From Rhodobacterales bacterium (GTDB taxonomy: Bacteria; Pseudomonadota; Alphaproteobacteria; Rhodobacterales; Rhodobacteraceae), in the NCBI GenBank assembly GCA_003228875.1, contig QIGK01000139.1:1-58383 (forward strand): 58,383 nt of DNA, written 5' to 3'. The first letter of the stretch is position 1, and each line of letters opens with the position of its first letter. The notes beneath the pieces were generated by a model that was not told the origin of the DNA, did not search any database, and saw nothing but the letters and a program-made list of their open reading frames with translations. The position numbers and the translations under genes are program-made. Below, one piece after another: positions 42,333-50,594 of the stretch.

Positions 42333-42981
42333 TATGATAAAAAATAGCAAAATATTGGCGGTTTTTCTAGGGGGGGTGTTGGCGACTATGGGTGTGGGAC
42401 AAGTTTCAGCACAAAGCATGGTATTTGATCATCGCATGTTGGAACAGTTTGTGGAGCAGTGCCAAACGGTTTTGATAGAGCAGAGCATCGATAGCATTGT
42501 TCCTGCAGCGGGCAATGTTTCGAGCTATCCTATAAATAAAACTGCCCGTAAAATAATCATCCGAACCAAGGGAAGTGACTTTATTGTTTCGGTTCGTGCA
42601 GTCAAGGCTGTTGATGGCGCTTCGGATACAGAAAAACTGGTTGCCTGCCGTATCTATGCTTCGACAGAATTGTTCGTAAGAATGCCCGATTTAACAAATA
42701 AGGGTAGCGCGGCCCTAAGTGCAGAATTAATCATATGGTTTGATGCATTTCTTGACGGAATAATTGAACAAAATAGCATGCTCGTAATGGAGACAACAAG
42801 GCAGGCGATTCTTTGTCTTGATGACAATAGAATTATCCTTTTCAGCCTTAGGGGTTCCGGGAATGCAATAGCTGAAACAATTTACTTAGAAATGATCTTA
42901 CTCGAGGACACCGCTACTTCAAATGGCGATTCCGTTGTTTCTTTAAGATATGCCTGTGAAGCCATGCGAGGACAAAACTAA
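42325..42981 (+). CDS. Unrecognised exported protein inside the ABC operon
   Basis: A protein of about 218 residues with a Sec signal (MIDMIKNSKILAVFLGGVLA, cleavage after VSAQS) and a mature part of mixed alpha/beta type with three cysteines (QFVEQCQTVL, KLVACRIYAS, SLRYACEAM, plus one in AILCLDDN). No family recognised. It starts inside the ATPase gene (ATG 42325, or 42334 just after its stop) and its TAA touches the permease ATG, so it is fully embedded in the operon. The sequence is visibly more AT-rich, with more ATA/AGA codons, than its neighbours, suggesting later acquisition. A periplasmic accessory role is inference only. Confidence 0.7.
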   Translation: MIDMIKNSKILAVFLGGVLATMGVGQVSAQSMVFDHRMLEQFVEQCQTVLIEQSIDSIVPAAGNVSSYPINKTARKIIIRTKGSDFIVSVRAVKAVDGASDTEKLVACRIYASTELFVRMPDLTNKGSAALSAELIIWFDAFLDGIIEQNSMLVMETTRQAILCLDDNRIILFSLRGSGNAIAETIYLEMILLEDTATSNGDSVVSLRYACEAMRGQN

Positions 42982-44025
42982 ATGTTAGACCAATTTCTTT
43001 ATGGCATTGAGGCCGCGATGAACGGGCTGATGACCGGTATTATGTATTCGCTGGTGGCGCTTGGATTTGTGCTGATTTTTAAGGCATCGGGTGTGTTTAA
43101 TTATGCGCAAGGCGTGATGGCCCTGTTCGGGGCCATGACTTTGGTGTCGATCCAAAAGGGCCAGATACCGTTTTATCATCTGATCAATGCCACTTTTGGC
43201 ACGGATATCAAATATTTTGGCTGGGAGGTTCCGGCCCTGTTGGCGATATTGCTGACCGTTTGTGTGATGATCCTGTTTGCATGGCTGGTTGAACGGTTAT
43301 TGCTGAAATTCCTGATCAACCAAGACCCTGTAATTCTGTTTATGGCCACCATCGGTCTGGCCTATTTTATGGAAGGTTTTGGCGACCTGATGTGGGGTTC
43401 CGACCTCAAGGTTATTGATATGGCAATGCCAGCACTGGGCATTCCGGGGCTGCCGCAAGGCGGGTCATTGTTTATTGAAAATGCCACTTCCGGCCTTGGC
43501 ACAGACAGGTTTTTTGGGTTTTTCATTGATAAGCTCGACATAACCGCCGCGATCATTGCAACCATGCTGGTGGTGGTTCTGACGGTTTTTTCACAATATT
43601 CCAAAACCGGACGGGCATTGCGGGCGGTGGCAGATGACCATCAGGCGGCTATGTCGGTTGGTATTTCCTTGCGCACCATTTGGGTGATTGTCTGGTCAAT
43701 CGCCGGCGTTGTGGCACTGGTGGCGGGCATTATGTGGGGGGCCAAATCAGGGGTTCAGTTCTCATTAAGCCTGATTACCCTCAAGGCCCTGCCGGTGCTG
43801 ATGCTGGGCGGGTTTACGTCTATTCCGGGTGCAATTATCGGCGGCATGATCATTGGCGTAGGCGAAAAAGTATTTGAATTTATCGTGAGTTCCAGCTGGT
43901 TTGGTGATGCGATGGGATTCACGATGAACGCAACTGAAAACTGGTTTGCCTATGTGCTGGCCCTTATTTTTCTTGTCTTCAGGCCGCAGGGTCTGTTTGG
44001 CGAGAAAATAATTGAGAGGGTGTAG
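42982..44025 (+). CDS. ABC transporter permease (LivH-like)
   Basis: A 347-residue inner-membrane permease with eight or more helices. The segments GLMTGIMYSLVALGFVLIFK and FNYAQGVMALFGAM near the N-terminus, and ADDHQAAMSVGISLRTIWVI with the EAA-like loop, define the LivH family. It follows directly the unrecognised exported protein gene and is 2 bp from the second permease gene. Confidence 0.9.
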   Translation: MLDQFLYGIEAAMNGLMTGIMYSLVALGFVLIFKASGVFNYAQGVMALFGAMTLVSIQKGQIPFYHLINATFGTDIKYFGWEVPALLAILLTVCVMILFAWLVERLLLKFLINQDPVILFMATIGLAYFMEGFGDLMWGSDLKVIDMAMPALGIPGLPQGGSLFIENATSGLGTDRFFGFFIDKLDITAAIIATMLVVVLTVFSQYSKTGRALRAVADDHQAAMSVGISLRTIWVIVWSIAGVVALVAGIMWGAKSGVQFSLSLITLKALPVLMLGGFTSIPGAIIGGMIIGVGEKVFEFIVSSSWFGDAMGFTMNATENWFAYVLALIFLVFRPQGLFGEKIIERV

Positions 44026-44027
44026 AT

Positions 44028-45104
44028 ATGTTTTACCGCGAAGCAGGTGATTTCAAGAAAACCTATGTCGAAGATAGCCAGACCTTTCCACTAAAGCTGG
44101 ATCGGTATGGCTTTTACCTTTTGATGGCCGTGGCATTTGGGGTTATTCCGTTTTTCATCAATGATTATTGGGCCAATGCGATTTTAATTCCGTTTCTGGT
44201 CTGGTCAATCGCGGCTTTGGGCTTGAATATTCTGGGTGGATATTGCGGGCAAATCAGCCTTGGGTCTGGCGGGTTTATGGCGGTGGGGGCCTATACGGCC
44301 TATAAGCTGATGACCTCTTTTCCTGATCTTAATATGTTTGTCATTGTGCTGCTTTCGGGTGGCGTCACGGCCATGGTCGGGCTGATCTTTGGCTTGCCAA
44401 GTCTGCGCATCAAAGGGTTTTATCTGGCGGTGGCGACATTGGCAGCGCAGTTTTTTCTGGTCTGGATGTTCAATAAATTTGGCTGGTTTTACAACTATTC
44501 CGCTTCGGGCCAGATCACCGCCCCCGCGCGTGAGGTTTTTGGCTTTGAAGTCACCGGTGCAACCGCAAGCGCTGCCGCAAAATACCTGTTCTGTCTGGTG
44601 TTGGTGGTCGGGCTGGCATGGTTGGCCCGCAACCTGACCCGTGGCCGAATAGGGCGCAGTTGGATGGCGGTTCGCGATATGGATATTGCGGCTGAAATCA
44701 TCGGGGTGAATCCGTTCAAAACCAAGCTTTTGGCTTTTGCGGTCAGTTCGTTTTTTATTGGTGTGTCAGGGTCTTTGTTCTTTTCGGTTTACCTTGGCGC
44801 CATTGAAGTTGGCGAAGCCTTTGGCATCCAAAAATCATTTCTGCTGTTGTTTATGATCATCATCGGCGGGCTAGGCACGATTTTTGGCAGCTTTATTGGG
44901 GCGGCATTTTTGGTTCTGATGCCAGTGCTGCTTAAGAATATCATGGTTAACCAACTAAGCTTTCCGATTGATATTGCTGCGCATATGGAATTTGTCCTGA
45001 TTGGGCTGTTTATTATGGTAACCTTAATTCTTGAACCAAGGGGAATCGCGCAATTGTGGCGGTTTGCCAAGGCAAAACTCAGATTATGGCCTTTTCCGCA
45101 TTAG
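44028..45104 (+). CDS. ABC transporter permease (LivM-like)
   Basis: A 358-residue permease with the LivM pattern: ALGLNILGGYCGQISLGSGG (about residues 64-83), then GLPSLRIKGFYLAVATLAAQ, and AVRDMDIAAEIIGVNPFKTK in the cytoplasmic loop contacting the ATPases. It pairs with the LivH-like subunit. The substrate-binding protein gene follows after 74 bp. Confidence 0.9.
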   Translation: MFYREAGDFKKTYVEDSQTFPLKLDRYGFYLLMAVAFGVIPFFINDYWANAILIPFLVWSIAALGLNILGGYCGQISLGSGGFMAVGAYTAYKLMTSFPDLNMFVIVLLSGGVTAMVGLIFGLPSLRIKGFYLAVATLAAQFFLVWMFNKFGWFYNYSASGQITAPAREVFGFEVTGATASAAAKYLFCLVLVVGLAWLARNLTRGRIGRSWMAVRDMDIAAEIIGVNPFKTKLLAFAVSSFFIGVSGSLFFSVYLGAIEVGEAFGIQKSFLLLFMIIIGGLGTIFGSFIGAAFLVLMPVLLKNIMVNQLSFPIDIAAHMEFVLIGLFIMVTLILEPRGIAQLWRFAKAKLRLWPFPH

Positions 45105-45178
45105 GATAGGCCAAAAAACGCGATCGGTAAAAAAAGCCGGAGCATTAACACGATGTCAAACCTAAAGGGAGGAAAGAC

Positions 45179-46465
45179 ATGAAACTAACCAAATTGGCAG
45201 TAATTGCTGTCGCGGCCACCATGGTCGCAGGGCCGGTATTGGCCCAACTGGTATTCCCAAGCCTAAGCTATCGCACCGGCCCATTCGGTGCCAATGGTTC
45301 CGAGGTCGCAGATGGATTCGCGGATTATATGACGTTGTTGAATGAACGTGATGGCGGCATTGGCGGTGTAATGACCGTGGTGAATGAATGCGAAACCGGC
45401 TATTCGACCGAAAAAGGCGTTGAGTGTTATGAGGCCACCAAAGGTTCGGGCGCGCTGATCTATCAACCGCTTTCAACCGGTATGGCCTATCAGTTGATCC
45501 CGCGCGTGACTGCTGACGGTATTCCAATGCTGACCACCGGTTATGGTCGAACATCCGTTGCCAATGGCGATGTGTTTAAACAGGTTTTCAACTTTCCGGT
45601 AAATTACTGGAACGGGGCCTCCATTGCTGTGAACTATATGTTGGCGGAAAATGATGGGGATCTTTCGGGCAAAACCATTGCCCTGCTTTATCATAACTCT
45701 GCTTATGGCAAAGAACCCATTCCAACCCTTGAAGCTTTGGCTGAAATCCATGGTTTTGATCTGACATTGCTGCCAATTGACAGCCCAGGCCAAGAGCAAA
45801 AATCTCAATGGTTACAAATTCGTCGTGAGCGTCCAGATTATGCGCTGCTTTGGGGCTGGGGCATTATGAACCAGGTTGCCATTCAAGAAGCTGCCAATGT
45901 GCGCTTCCCAATGGAAAACTTCATGGGCATCTGGTGGTCCGGTTCTGAAAATGACGTGATCCCCGCTGGTATGGCGGCTGATGGTTACAAAGCGTTGACT
46001 TTCCACGCTATGGGTACCGATTTCCCGATGTTTGATGATTTGCAAACCTATGTGGTTGATGCAGGTCTGGCGGCAGGCTCGGGCGATAATGTCGGCACGG
46101 TGCTGTATAACCGTGGCATGTATGGCGCGATGCTGGCAGCCGAGGCTGTTAAAGTAGCGCAGGAAATGCACGGCGTTGCCCAGATTGATGCGGCAATGAT
46201 GCGCGATGGTTTGGAAAATCTGGTTATTTCCGACGAAAGCATGGCGGCGATTGGCCTGCAAGGCTTTGGTCCGAATTTCAACGTAAGCTGTAAAAACCAC
46301 GGCGGTCCGGGTCTTGGTGCGGTTGCTGAATGGGATGCAACTGCGCAGGAATGGTCATTGATCACTGGGTTTGTGCCATCGGATATGGACGTGATCCAAC
46401 CGCTGATCGAAGCGGATTCGGCGGCTTATGCGGCTGAAAACAACATTGAAAGCCAATGTAGCTAA
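45179..46465 (+). CDS. ABC transporter substrate-binding protein (HAAT family)
   Basis: A 428-residue periplasmic protein with a Sec signal (MKLTKLAVIAVAATMVAG, cleaved near LAQL). The body fits type I binding proteins of the Leu/Ile/Val family (LNERDGGIGGVMTVVNECET, LSGKTIALLYHNSAYGKEPI). It is longer than LivK, as are members that bind aromatic or aliphatic carboxylates and urea. The acyl-CoA synthetase and PaaK-like genes around it point to a carboxylic acid ligand. GGGAGGAAAG gives strong initiation, and a stem-loop follows its stop. Confidence 0.85.
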   Translation: MKLTKLAVIAVAATMVAGPVLAQLVFPSLSYRTGPFGANGSEVADGFADYMTLLNERDGGIGGVMTVVNECETGYSTEKGVECYEATKGSGALIYQPLSTGMAYQLIPRVTADGIPMLTTGYGRTSVANGDVFKQVFNFPVNYWNGASIAVNYMLAENDGDLSGKTIALLYHNSAYGKEPIPTLEALAEIHGFDLTLLPIDSPGQEQKSQWLQIRRERPDYALLWGWGIMNQVAIQEAANVRFPMENFMGIWWSGSENDVIPAGMAADGYKALTFHAMGTDFPMFDDLQTYVVDAGLAAGSGDNVGTVLYNRGMYGAMLAAEAVKVAQEMHGVAQIDAAMMRDGLENLVISDESMAAIGLQGFGPNFNVSCKNHGGPGLGAVAEWDATAQEWSLITGFVPSDMDVIQPLIEADSAAYAAENNIESQCS

Positions 46466-46474
46466 AATAAAGCA

Positions 46475-46502
46475 CCCCTTCCGGCAATTCTGTCGGGAGG
46501 GG
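46475..46502 (+). terminator. Intercistronic stem-loop after the binding-protein gene
   Basis: CCCCTTCCG pairs with CGGGAGGGG (9 bp, one G-U) without a T run. It probably stabilises the upstream mRNA rather than stopping transcription; the analogous position after dctP also has a stem-loop. Confidence 0.5.
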
Positions 46503-46519
46503 CAATTGAAGGAAATACG

Positions 46520-47344
46520 ATGTTAGATACCGGTGACAACACAGAAGTTTTGTTGGATGTGAACAACATCGAAGTGATTTATAGTAGCGTCATTCTGGTG
46601 CTGAAAGGTGTTAGCCTGACGTTGGACAAGGGCGGTATAACCGCGTTGCTGGGGGGCAATGGCGCGGGTAAAACCACCACCCTAAAAGCAATTTCTAACT
46701 TGCTGCGGGCTGAACGTGGCGATGTGACCAAAGGGTCGATCACCTATCGCGGTAAGCCGATTGACAGGCTTGATCCGGCGACACTGGTGAAATCCGGTGT
46801 GATACAGGTGATGGAAGGTCGGCATGTTTTTGAACATCTGACCGTGGATGAAAACCTGATGACGGGGGCCTATACGCGCCGCGACGGCAAGGCCGCGATC
46901 AAGCAAAGCCTTGATCTGGTTTACAACTATTTTCCGCGCCTGAAAGACCGGCGCAAATCTTTGGCGGGCTATACTTCGGGCGGGGAGCAGCAAATGGTTG
47001 CGATTGGCCGTGCTTTGATGAGCAACCCTGAAACCGTGTTGCTGGATGAACCAAGCATGGGGCTGGCGCCGCAACTGGTTGAGGAAATTTTCGGCATTGT
47101 TAAAAACCTGAATGAGGTCGAGGGCGTGTCGTTTTTAATCGCTGAACAAAACACAAATGTGGCGCTGCGCTTTGCCCATAAAGGCTTTATTCTGGAATCG
47201 GGGCGTGTGGTGATGGAAGGCCCTGCGGATGAACTGCGCGAAAACCCCGATGTCAAAGAATTTTATCTGGGCATGTCTGACAAAGGCCGCAAGTCATTTC
47301 GCGATGTGCGGTCTTATCGGCGGCGCAAAAGATGGCTGAGCTGA
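46520..47344 (+). CDS. ABC transporter ATP-binding protein (LivF-like)
   Basis: A 274-residue ATPase, partner of the LivG-like protein. Walker A is GGNGAGKTTTLKAI, signature YTSGGEQQMVAIGRAL, Walker B VLLDEPSMGLAP, and FLIAEQNTNVALRFAHKGFI ends the core. A basic tail (RSYRRRKRW) is longer than in LivF. It is followed by the PaaK-like gene in the same direction. Confidence 0.9.
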   Translation: MLDTGDNTEVLLDVNNIEVIYSSVILVLKGVSLTLDKGGITALLGGNGAGKTTTLKAISNLLRAERGDVTKGSITYRGKPIDRLDPATLVKSGVIQVMEGRHVFEHLTVDENLMTGAYTRRDGKAAIKQSLDLVYNYFPRLKDRRKSLAGYTSGGEQQMVAIGRALMSNPETVLLDEPSMGLAPQLVEEIFGIVKNLNEVEGVSFLIAEQNTNVALRFAHKGFILESGRVVMEGPADELRENPDVKEFYLGMSDKGRKSFRDVRSYRRRKRWLS

Positions 47345-47407
47345 TTTCGACACAATTTTTCTTTGAATTAAATTGCGGCCCCAAAGATTTTTTGGATGGG
47401 ATATCTG

Positions 47408-48628
47408 ATGCCAGAATTTTTTGACAAACTGGAAATCCGTTCTGCGGATGAACGCGCTGCGGCGATGCGGATGATGTTACCTGCGCAGATCAATAATGCT
47501 GTCACCAATGCGCCAGCGATGGCGGCGCGTCTGGCGTTGGTGGATAGTGCAAATGTTACGGATCGCGCCGCATTGCAAATGCTGCCCGTGCTGCGAAAAT
47601 CCGAACTGGGTGCGGCGCAGGCCCAGAACCCGCCTTTTGGGGGCTTTGCTGTTGCGACCCAATTTGCCCATGTATTCCAAAGCCCGGGGCCAATTTATGA
47701 ACCGGCAGGGCGCGGTGATGATTGGTGGCGGTTGGGCCGGTTTTTGCATGCCTGCGGGGTGCGCAGCGTTGATGTGGTGCAGAACTGCTTTTCCTATCAC
47801 CTGACACCAGCGGGGTTGATGTTTGAAAGCGCTGCCAAAGCAGTGGGGGCCACGGTGTTTCCAGCCGGAACCGGCCAGACTGAACTTCAGGTTCAGGCAG
47901 CCAGCCAACTGGGGGTGACGGCCTATGCTGGCACGCCGGATTATCTAAAAATCATTTTGGACAAGGCTGATGAAATGGGGGTTGATCTGTCACGCATTAC
48001 CCGCGCTGGCGTTGGCGGCGGCGCGCTTTTCCCCAGTCTTCGGGCGGAATATGCCGATCGGGGCATCCAGTGTTTGCAATGTTATGCAACGGCTGATCTG
48101 GGCAATATCGCATATGAATCGCAAGCCATGGAAGGCATGATTGTTGATGAGGGCGTGATTGTTGAAATCGTCACCTCCGGCACAGGAATTCCAGTGGCCG
48201 AGGGCGAGGTTGGTGAGGTTATTGTCACGTCGCTAAACCCCGATTATCCATTGATCCGGTTTGCTACCGGAGATTTGTCAGCGGTTTTGGCTGGCACCAG
48301 CCCCTGTGGCCGCACAAACATGCGCATTAAAGGCTGGATGGGCCGCGCTGACCAAACCACCAAGATCAAAGGCATGTTTGTGCGCCCCGAACAGGTTGCG
48401 GCACTGGTTGCTGCCCATCCGGAAATTGTCAAAGCCCGTGTGATTGTTGAACGTAAAGGCGAGCAGGATATTATGCTGGTTCAGGTTGAGGCTGCTGCTG
48501 CCAACACTGAGACCATTTCCGATACGGTTCAGTCGGTGCTGAAATTACGTGGCACAGTAGAAATTGTGGCTGTTGGCAGCTTGCCAAACGATGGGCTGGT
48601 GATCGATGATCGGCGGAAATATGACTAA
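47408..48628 (+). CDS. Phenylacetate-CoA-ligase-like protein with altered P-loop
   Basis: A 406-residue protein aligned by eye with PaaK-type ligases: VDVVQNCFSYHLTPAGLMFE, TGQTELQVQAASQLGVTAYA, GTPDYLKIILDKADEMG and the C-terminal LIRFATGDLSAV and GWMGRADQTTKIKGMFVRPE are all family-like. Where PaaK has the AMP-binding loop SSGTTGKP, this protein reads HVFQSPGPIYEPAGRGDD, lacking the Ser/Thr/Gly-rich loop. It may use a different nucleotide contact or have lost adenylation. ATG 47408 is preferred; ATG 47396 is in frame. It closes the transporter operon. Confidence 0.8.
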   Translation: MPEFFDKLEIRSADERAAAMRMMLPAQINNAVTNAPAMAARLALVDSANVTDRAALQMLPVLRKSELGAAQAQNPPFGGFAVATQFAHVFQSPGPIYEPAGRGDDWWRLGRFLHACGVRSVDVVQNCFSYHLTPAGLMFESAAKAVGATVFPAGTGQTELQVQAASQLGVTAYAGTPDYLKIILDKADEMGVDLSRITRAGVGGGALFPSLRAEYADRGIQCLQCYATADLGNIAYESQAMEGMIVDEGVIVEIVTSGTGIPVAEGEVGEVIVTSLNPDYPLIRFATGDLSAVLAGTSPCGRTNMRIKGWMGRADQTTKIKGMFVRPEQVAALVAAHPEIVKARVIVERKGEQDIMLVQVEAAAANTETISDTVQSVLKLRGTVEIVAVGSLPNDGLVIDDRRKYD

Positions 48629-48706
48629 AATCAGCGCGTGACGGCTCTGAGATGTCGCCATTTTAGGTGGGGTTGTTACACTGTTTTGGAAATAGGGGGC
48701 GTTATC

Positions 48707-50140
48707 ATGAAAATATTTCTCAGAACGGTGATGGTATTCGGGCTGGTATTCACAGCCATGCAAGGCAAAGCCCAAAATCTGGCATTGATCCTATCCTTTG
48801 AGAATTACGAAAACGGGCCTGACGTTCGAAATGCTTTGCGTTCCCATAATGACCTGTTGACGGCCTATCAAGATGCTGGTTTTCAAACCTTCGCCGGACG
48901 CGACCGCTCCAATGCTCAATTGCGACGGTTGCTAACGGAATTTGCTGATGCGCTGGCGGATGCAGATAACGCGGTTATCCATATCAACGGCCATGTGGTT
49001 AGTTTTGGGCAGCAAAGCTGGGTCTTGCCGGTTGACGCGCAAAACGACTCGCTGGCGGGGCTGGAAATTGATGGTATTTCCGTTAATTTCCTGTTGGCAT
49101 TGCTGGCCCAAAAGCCGGAACAGTCGGTTTTATTTCTGGGTATGGCGGACAGGGATTTTGCCAATATAGCTGGAATGCGCCGGGGTGTTTCAAACGCAAA
49201 TATACCGGATAATGTGATGATGGTCAGCGGGCCTGTTCGTGATGTGGCGCGGGCGGTTGCCCAAGATTTTCTTGACCCGGACACCATTGTCTTACAGGCC
49301 TTATCAGCTAACCGGCGTCAACTGGATTTTGACGGTGACATCCCCATTGATCTGATCCTGGCAGAAGGCGGCTTGCCGCCGCCACCACGGGTGGACACAT
49401 CAGCCGAAATCGAATCAGCATTGGGGCTTTCGCGTAATCAGCGGCGCAGCATTCAGGCTGATCTTACCTTGCTGGGGCATGAATTGGGCTCGATCGACGG
49501 GGTGTTTGGCAATGCGACGCGCCATGCCATCGGCAAATGGCAAAAAGACGAGCGGTTTCCCGAAACCGGTTATCTGAATGCAGAACAAGTGCGGCGCTTG
49601 GATATTCTGGCTGATACTGCGCGATTTGAAGTGGAAACCCGGGATCGGGCCTTTTGGGCGCGCAGCGGTGCTGCGGGAACGGTTGCCGGTTTACAAGCCT
49701 ATATAGAACGGTTCCCCGATGGGTTATTTGCAGGCCGCGCCCGTGATCAACTGCTGGAATTGCTGCGCGATGATGACCAAAATGAATGGTTGCGCGCTGT
49801 GGATACGAACACATTACAAGCCTATCAGCGTTATTTGCGGCGTTTTCCCGAAGGCACGTATAACCGTTTGGCAAAAGTCCGTATTCAGGAATTTGCAGTT
49901 GATGAACCAGACCCCCATGATAATGCACGACGTGCCGAAGAACGGTTGCGGCTGGATAATTCTTCGCGGTTGTTGATCGAGTTGCGCTTGGCGGGATTGG
50001 GCTATCGGGTTGGCACGCCAGACGGGAATTTCAACAATGCAACGCGAAATGCTATTCGCCAATATCAGGATGACGGCCGCCTGCCGGTGACGGGCTATGT
50101 TTCGTCTGATATGATCAGAATGCTTTTGCTGGGGCGTTAA
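48707..50140 (+). CDS. Exported caspase-like protein with two peptidoglycan-binding domains
   Basis: A 477-residue protein with a signal peptide (MKIFLRTVMVFGLVFTAMQG). Residues about 22-225 follow the caspase/peptidase C14 pattern (LALILSFENYENGPDVRNAL, DADNAVIHINGHVV, SWVLPVDAQND). The catalytic histidine is present near residue 95, but the expected cysteine strand reads VLFLGMADRDF, without Cys, so it is probably a pseudo-enzyme. Two PG_binding_1 repeats follow, about residues 238-300 (DGVFGNATRHAIGKWQKDER) and 414-475 (DGNFNNATRNAIRQYQDDGR). ATG 48707 has AGGGGG upstream. Confidence 0.82.
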   Translation: MKIFLRTVMVFGLVFTAMQGKAQNLALILSFENYENGPDVRNALRSHNDLLTAYQDAGFQTFAGRDRSNAQLRRLLTEFADALADADNAVIHINGHVVSFGQQSWVLPVDAQNDSLAGLEIDGISVNFLLALLAQKPEQSVLFLGMADRDFANIAGMRRGVSNANIPDNVMMVSGPVRDVARAVAQDFLDPDTIVLQALSANRRQLDFDGDIPIDLILAEGGLPPPPRVDTSAEIESALGLSRNQRRSIQADLTLLGHELGSIDGVFGNATRHAIGKWQKDERFPETGYLNAEQVRRLDILADTARFEVETRDRAFWARSGAAGTVAGLQAYIERFPDGLFAGRARDQLLELLRDDDQNEWLRAVDTNTLQAYQRYLRRFPEGTYNRLAKVRIQEFAVDEPDPHDNARRAEERLRLDNSSRLLIELRLAGLGYRVGTPDGNFNNATRNAIRQYQDDGRLPVTGYVSSDMIRMLLLGR

Positions 50141-50165
50141 TCGCTGACCCGCAAGCGCAAATAAA

Positions 50166-50190
50166 AAGGCCGGACGCAATGTCCGGCCTT
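50166..50190 (-). terminator. Terminator of rpmJ
   Basis: On the minus strand AAGGCCGGAC-ATTGC-GTCCGGCCTT is followed by TTTAT, a strong Rho-independent terminator just beyond the rpmJ stop. Confidence 0.8.
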
Positions 50191-50213
50191 AAAAGTTCCG
50201 AATTACGGTTCAA

Positions 50214-50339
50214 TCAGCCTTGGCGGGCTTTGAAACGCGGTTGGGTTTTGTTGATCACATAAACCCGGCCCTTACGGCGCACAACGCGGCAATCGCGGTG
50301 ACGCGCCTTAAGGGAGCGAAGCGAATTTTTGACTTTCAT
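50214..50339 (-). CDS. 50S ribosomal protein L36 (zinc-free form)
   Basis: A 41-residue basic protein ([20 protein letters not shown], then [20 protein letters not shown] and a final G). It is the C-minus paralogue with a single cysteine and no zinc-ribbon ligands, the form normal in alphaproteobacteria. GGAGAGAG provides the ribosome-binding site. It lies 42 bp downstream of a tRNA-Val gene on the same strand and ends in its own terminator. Confidence 0.95.
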   Translation of the reverse strand: MKVKNSLRSLKARHRDCRVVRRKGRVYVINKTQPRFKARQG

Positions 50340-50381
50340 AGTCTCTCTCCTGTCGGCGGCGCGATCTGCGCCTGTTAAAAA

Positions 50382-50456
50382 TGGTGGGCGTAACTGGGAT
50401 TGAACCAGTGACCCCTTCGATGTCAACGAAGTGCTCTCCCGCTGAGCTATACACCC
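50382..50456 (-). tRNA. tRNA-Val (GAC)
   Basis: The minus strand folds into a full cloverleaf: acceptor GGGTGTA/TACGCCC with one G-U pair, D-arm GCTC-AGCGGGA-GAGC, anticodon loop TTGACAT (anticodon GAC, valine), T-arm ending GGTTCAATCCC, and an encoded CCA. Confidence 0.95.
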
Positions 50457-50594
50457 GAAAAGCGAACAAGCGCTGCATTCGCAACGCCCGCCTGATGGGC
50501 TGTATAAATTGAGTCGCATCAGGGTTCAAGGGCCTTTTGCATTACGTCAGGATTGTTCTATGCTGAAGTGTAACAATTTTTGAACGGCTTGTTG

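Noticed and set aside
41532-42419. 295-codon minus-strand frame opposite the LivG-like gene
   Set aside because: Antisense to a clear ABC ATPase; His/Asn/Phe-rich composition of a shadow frame.
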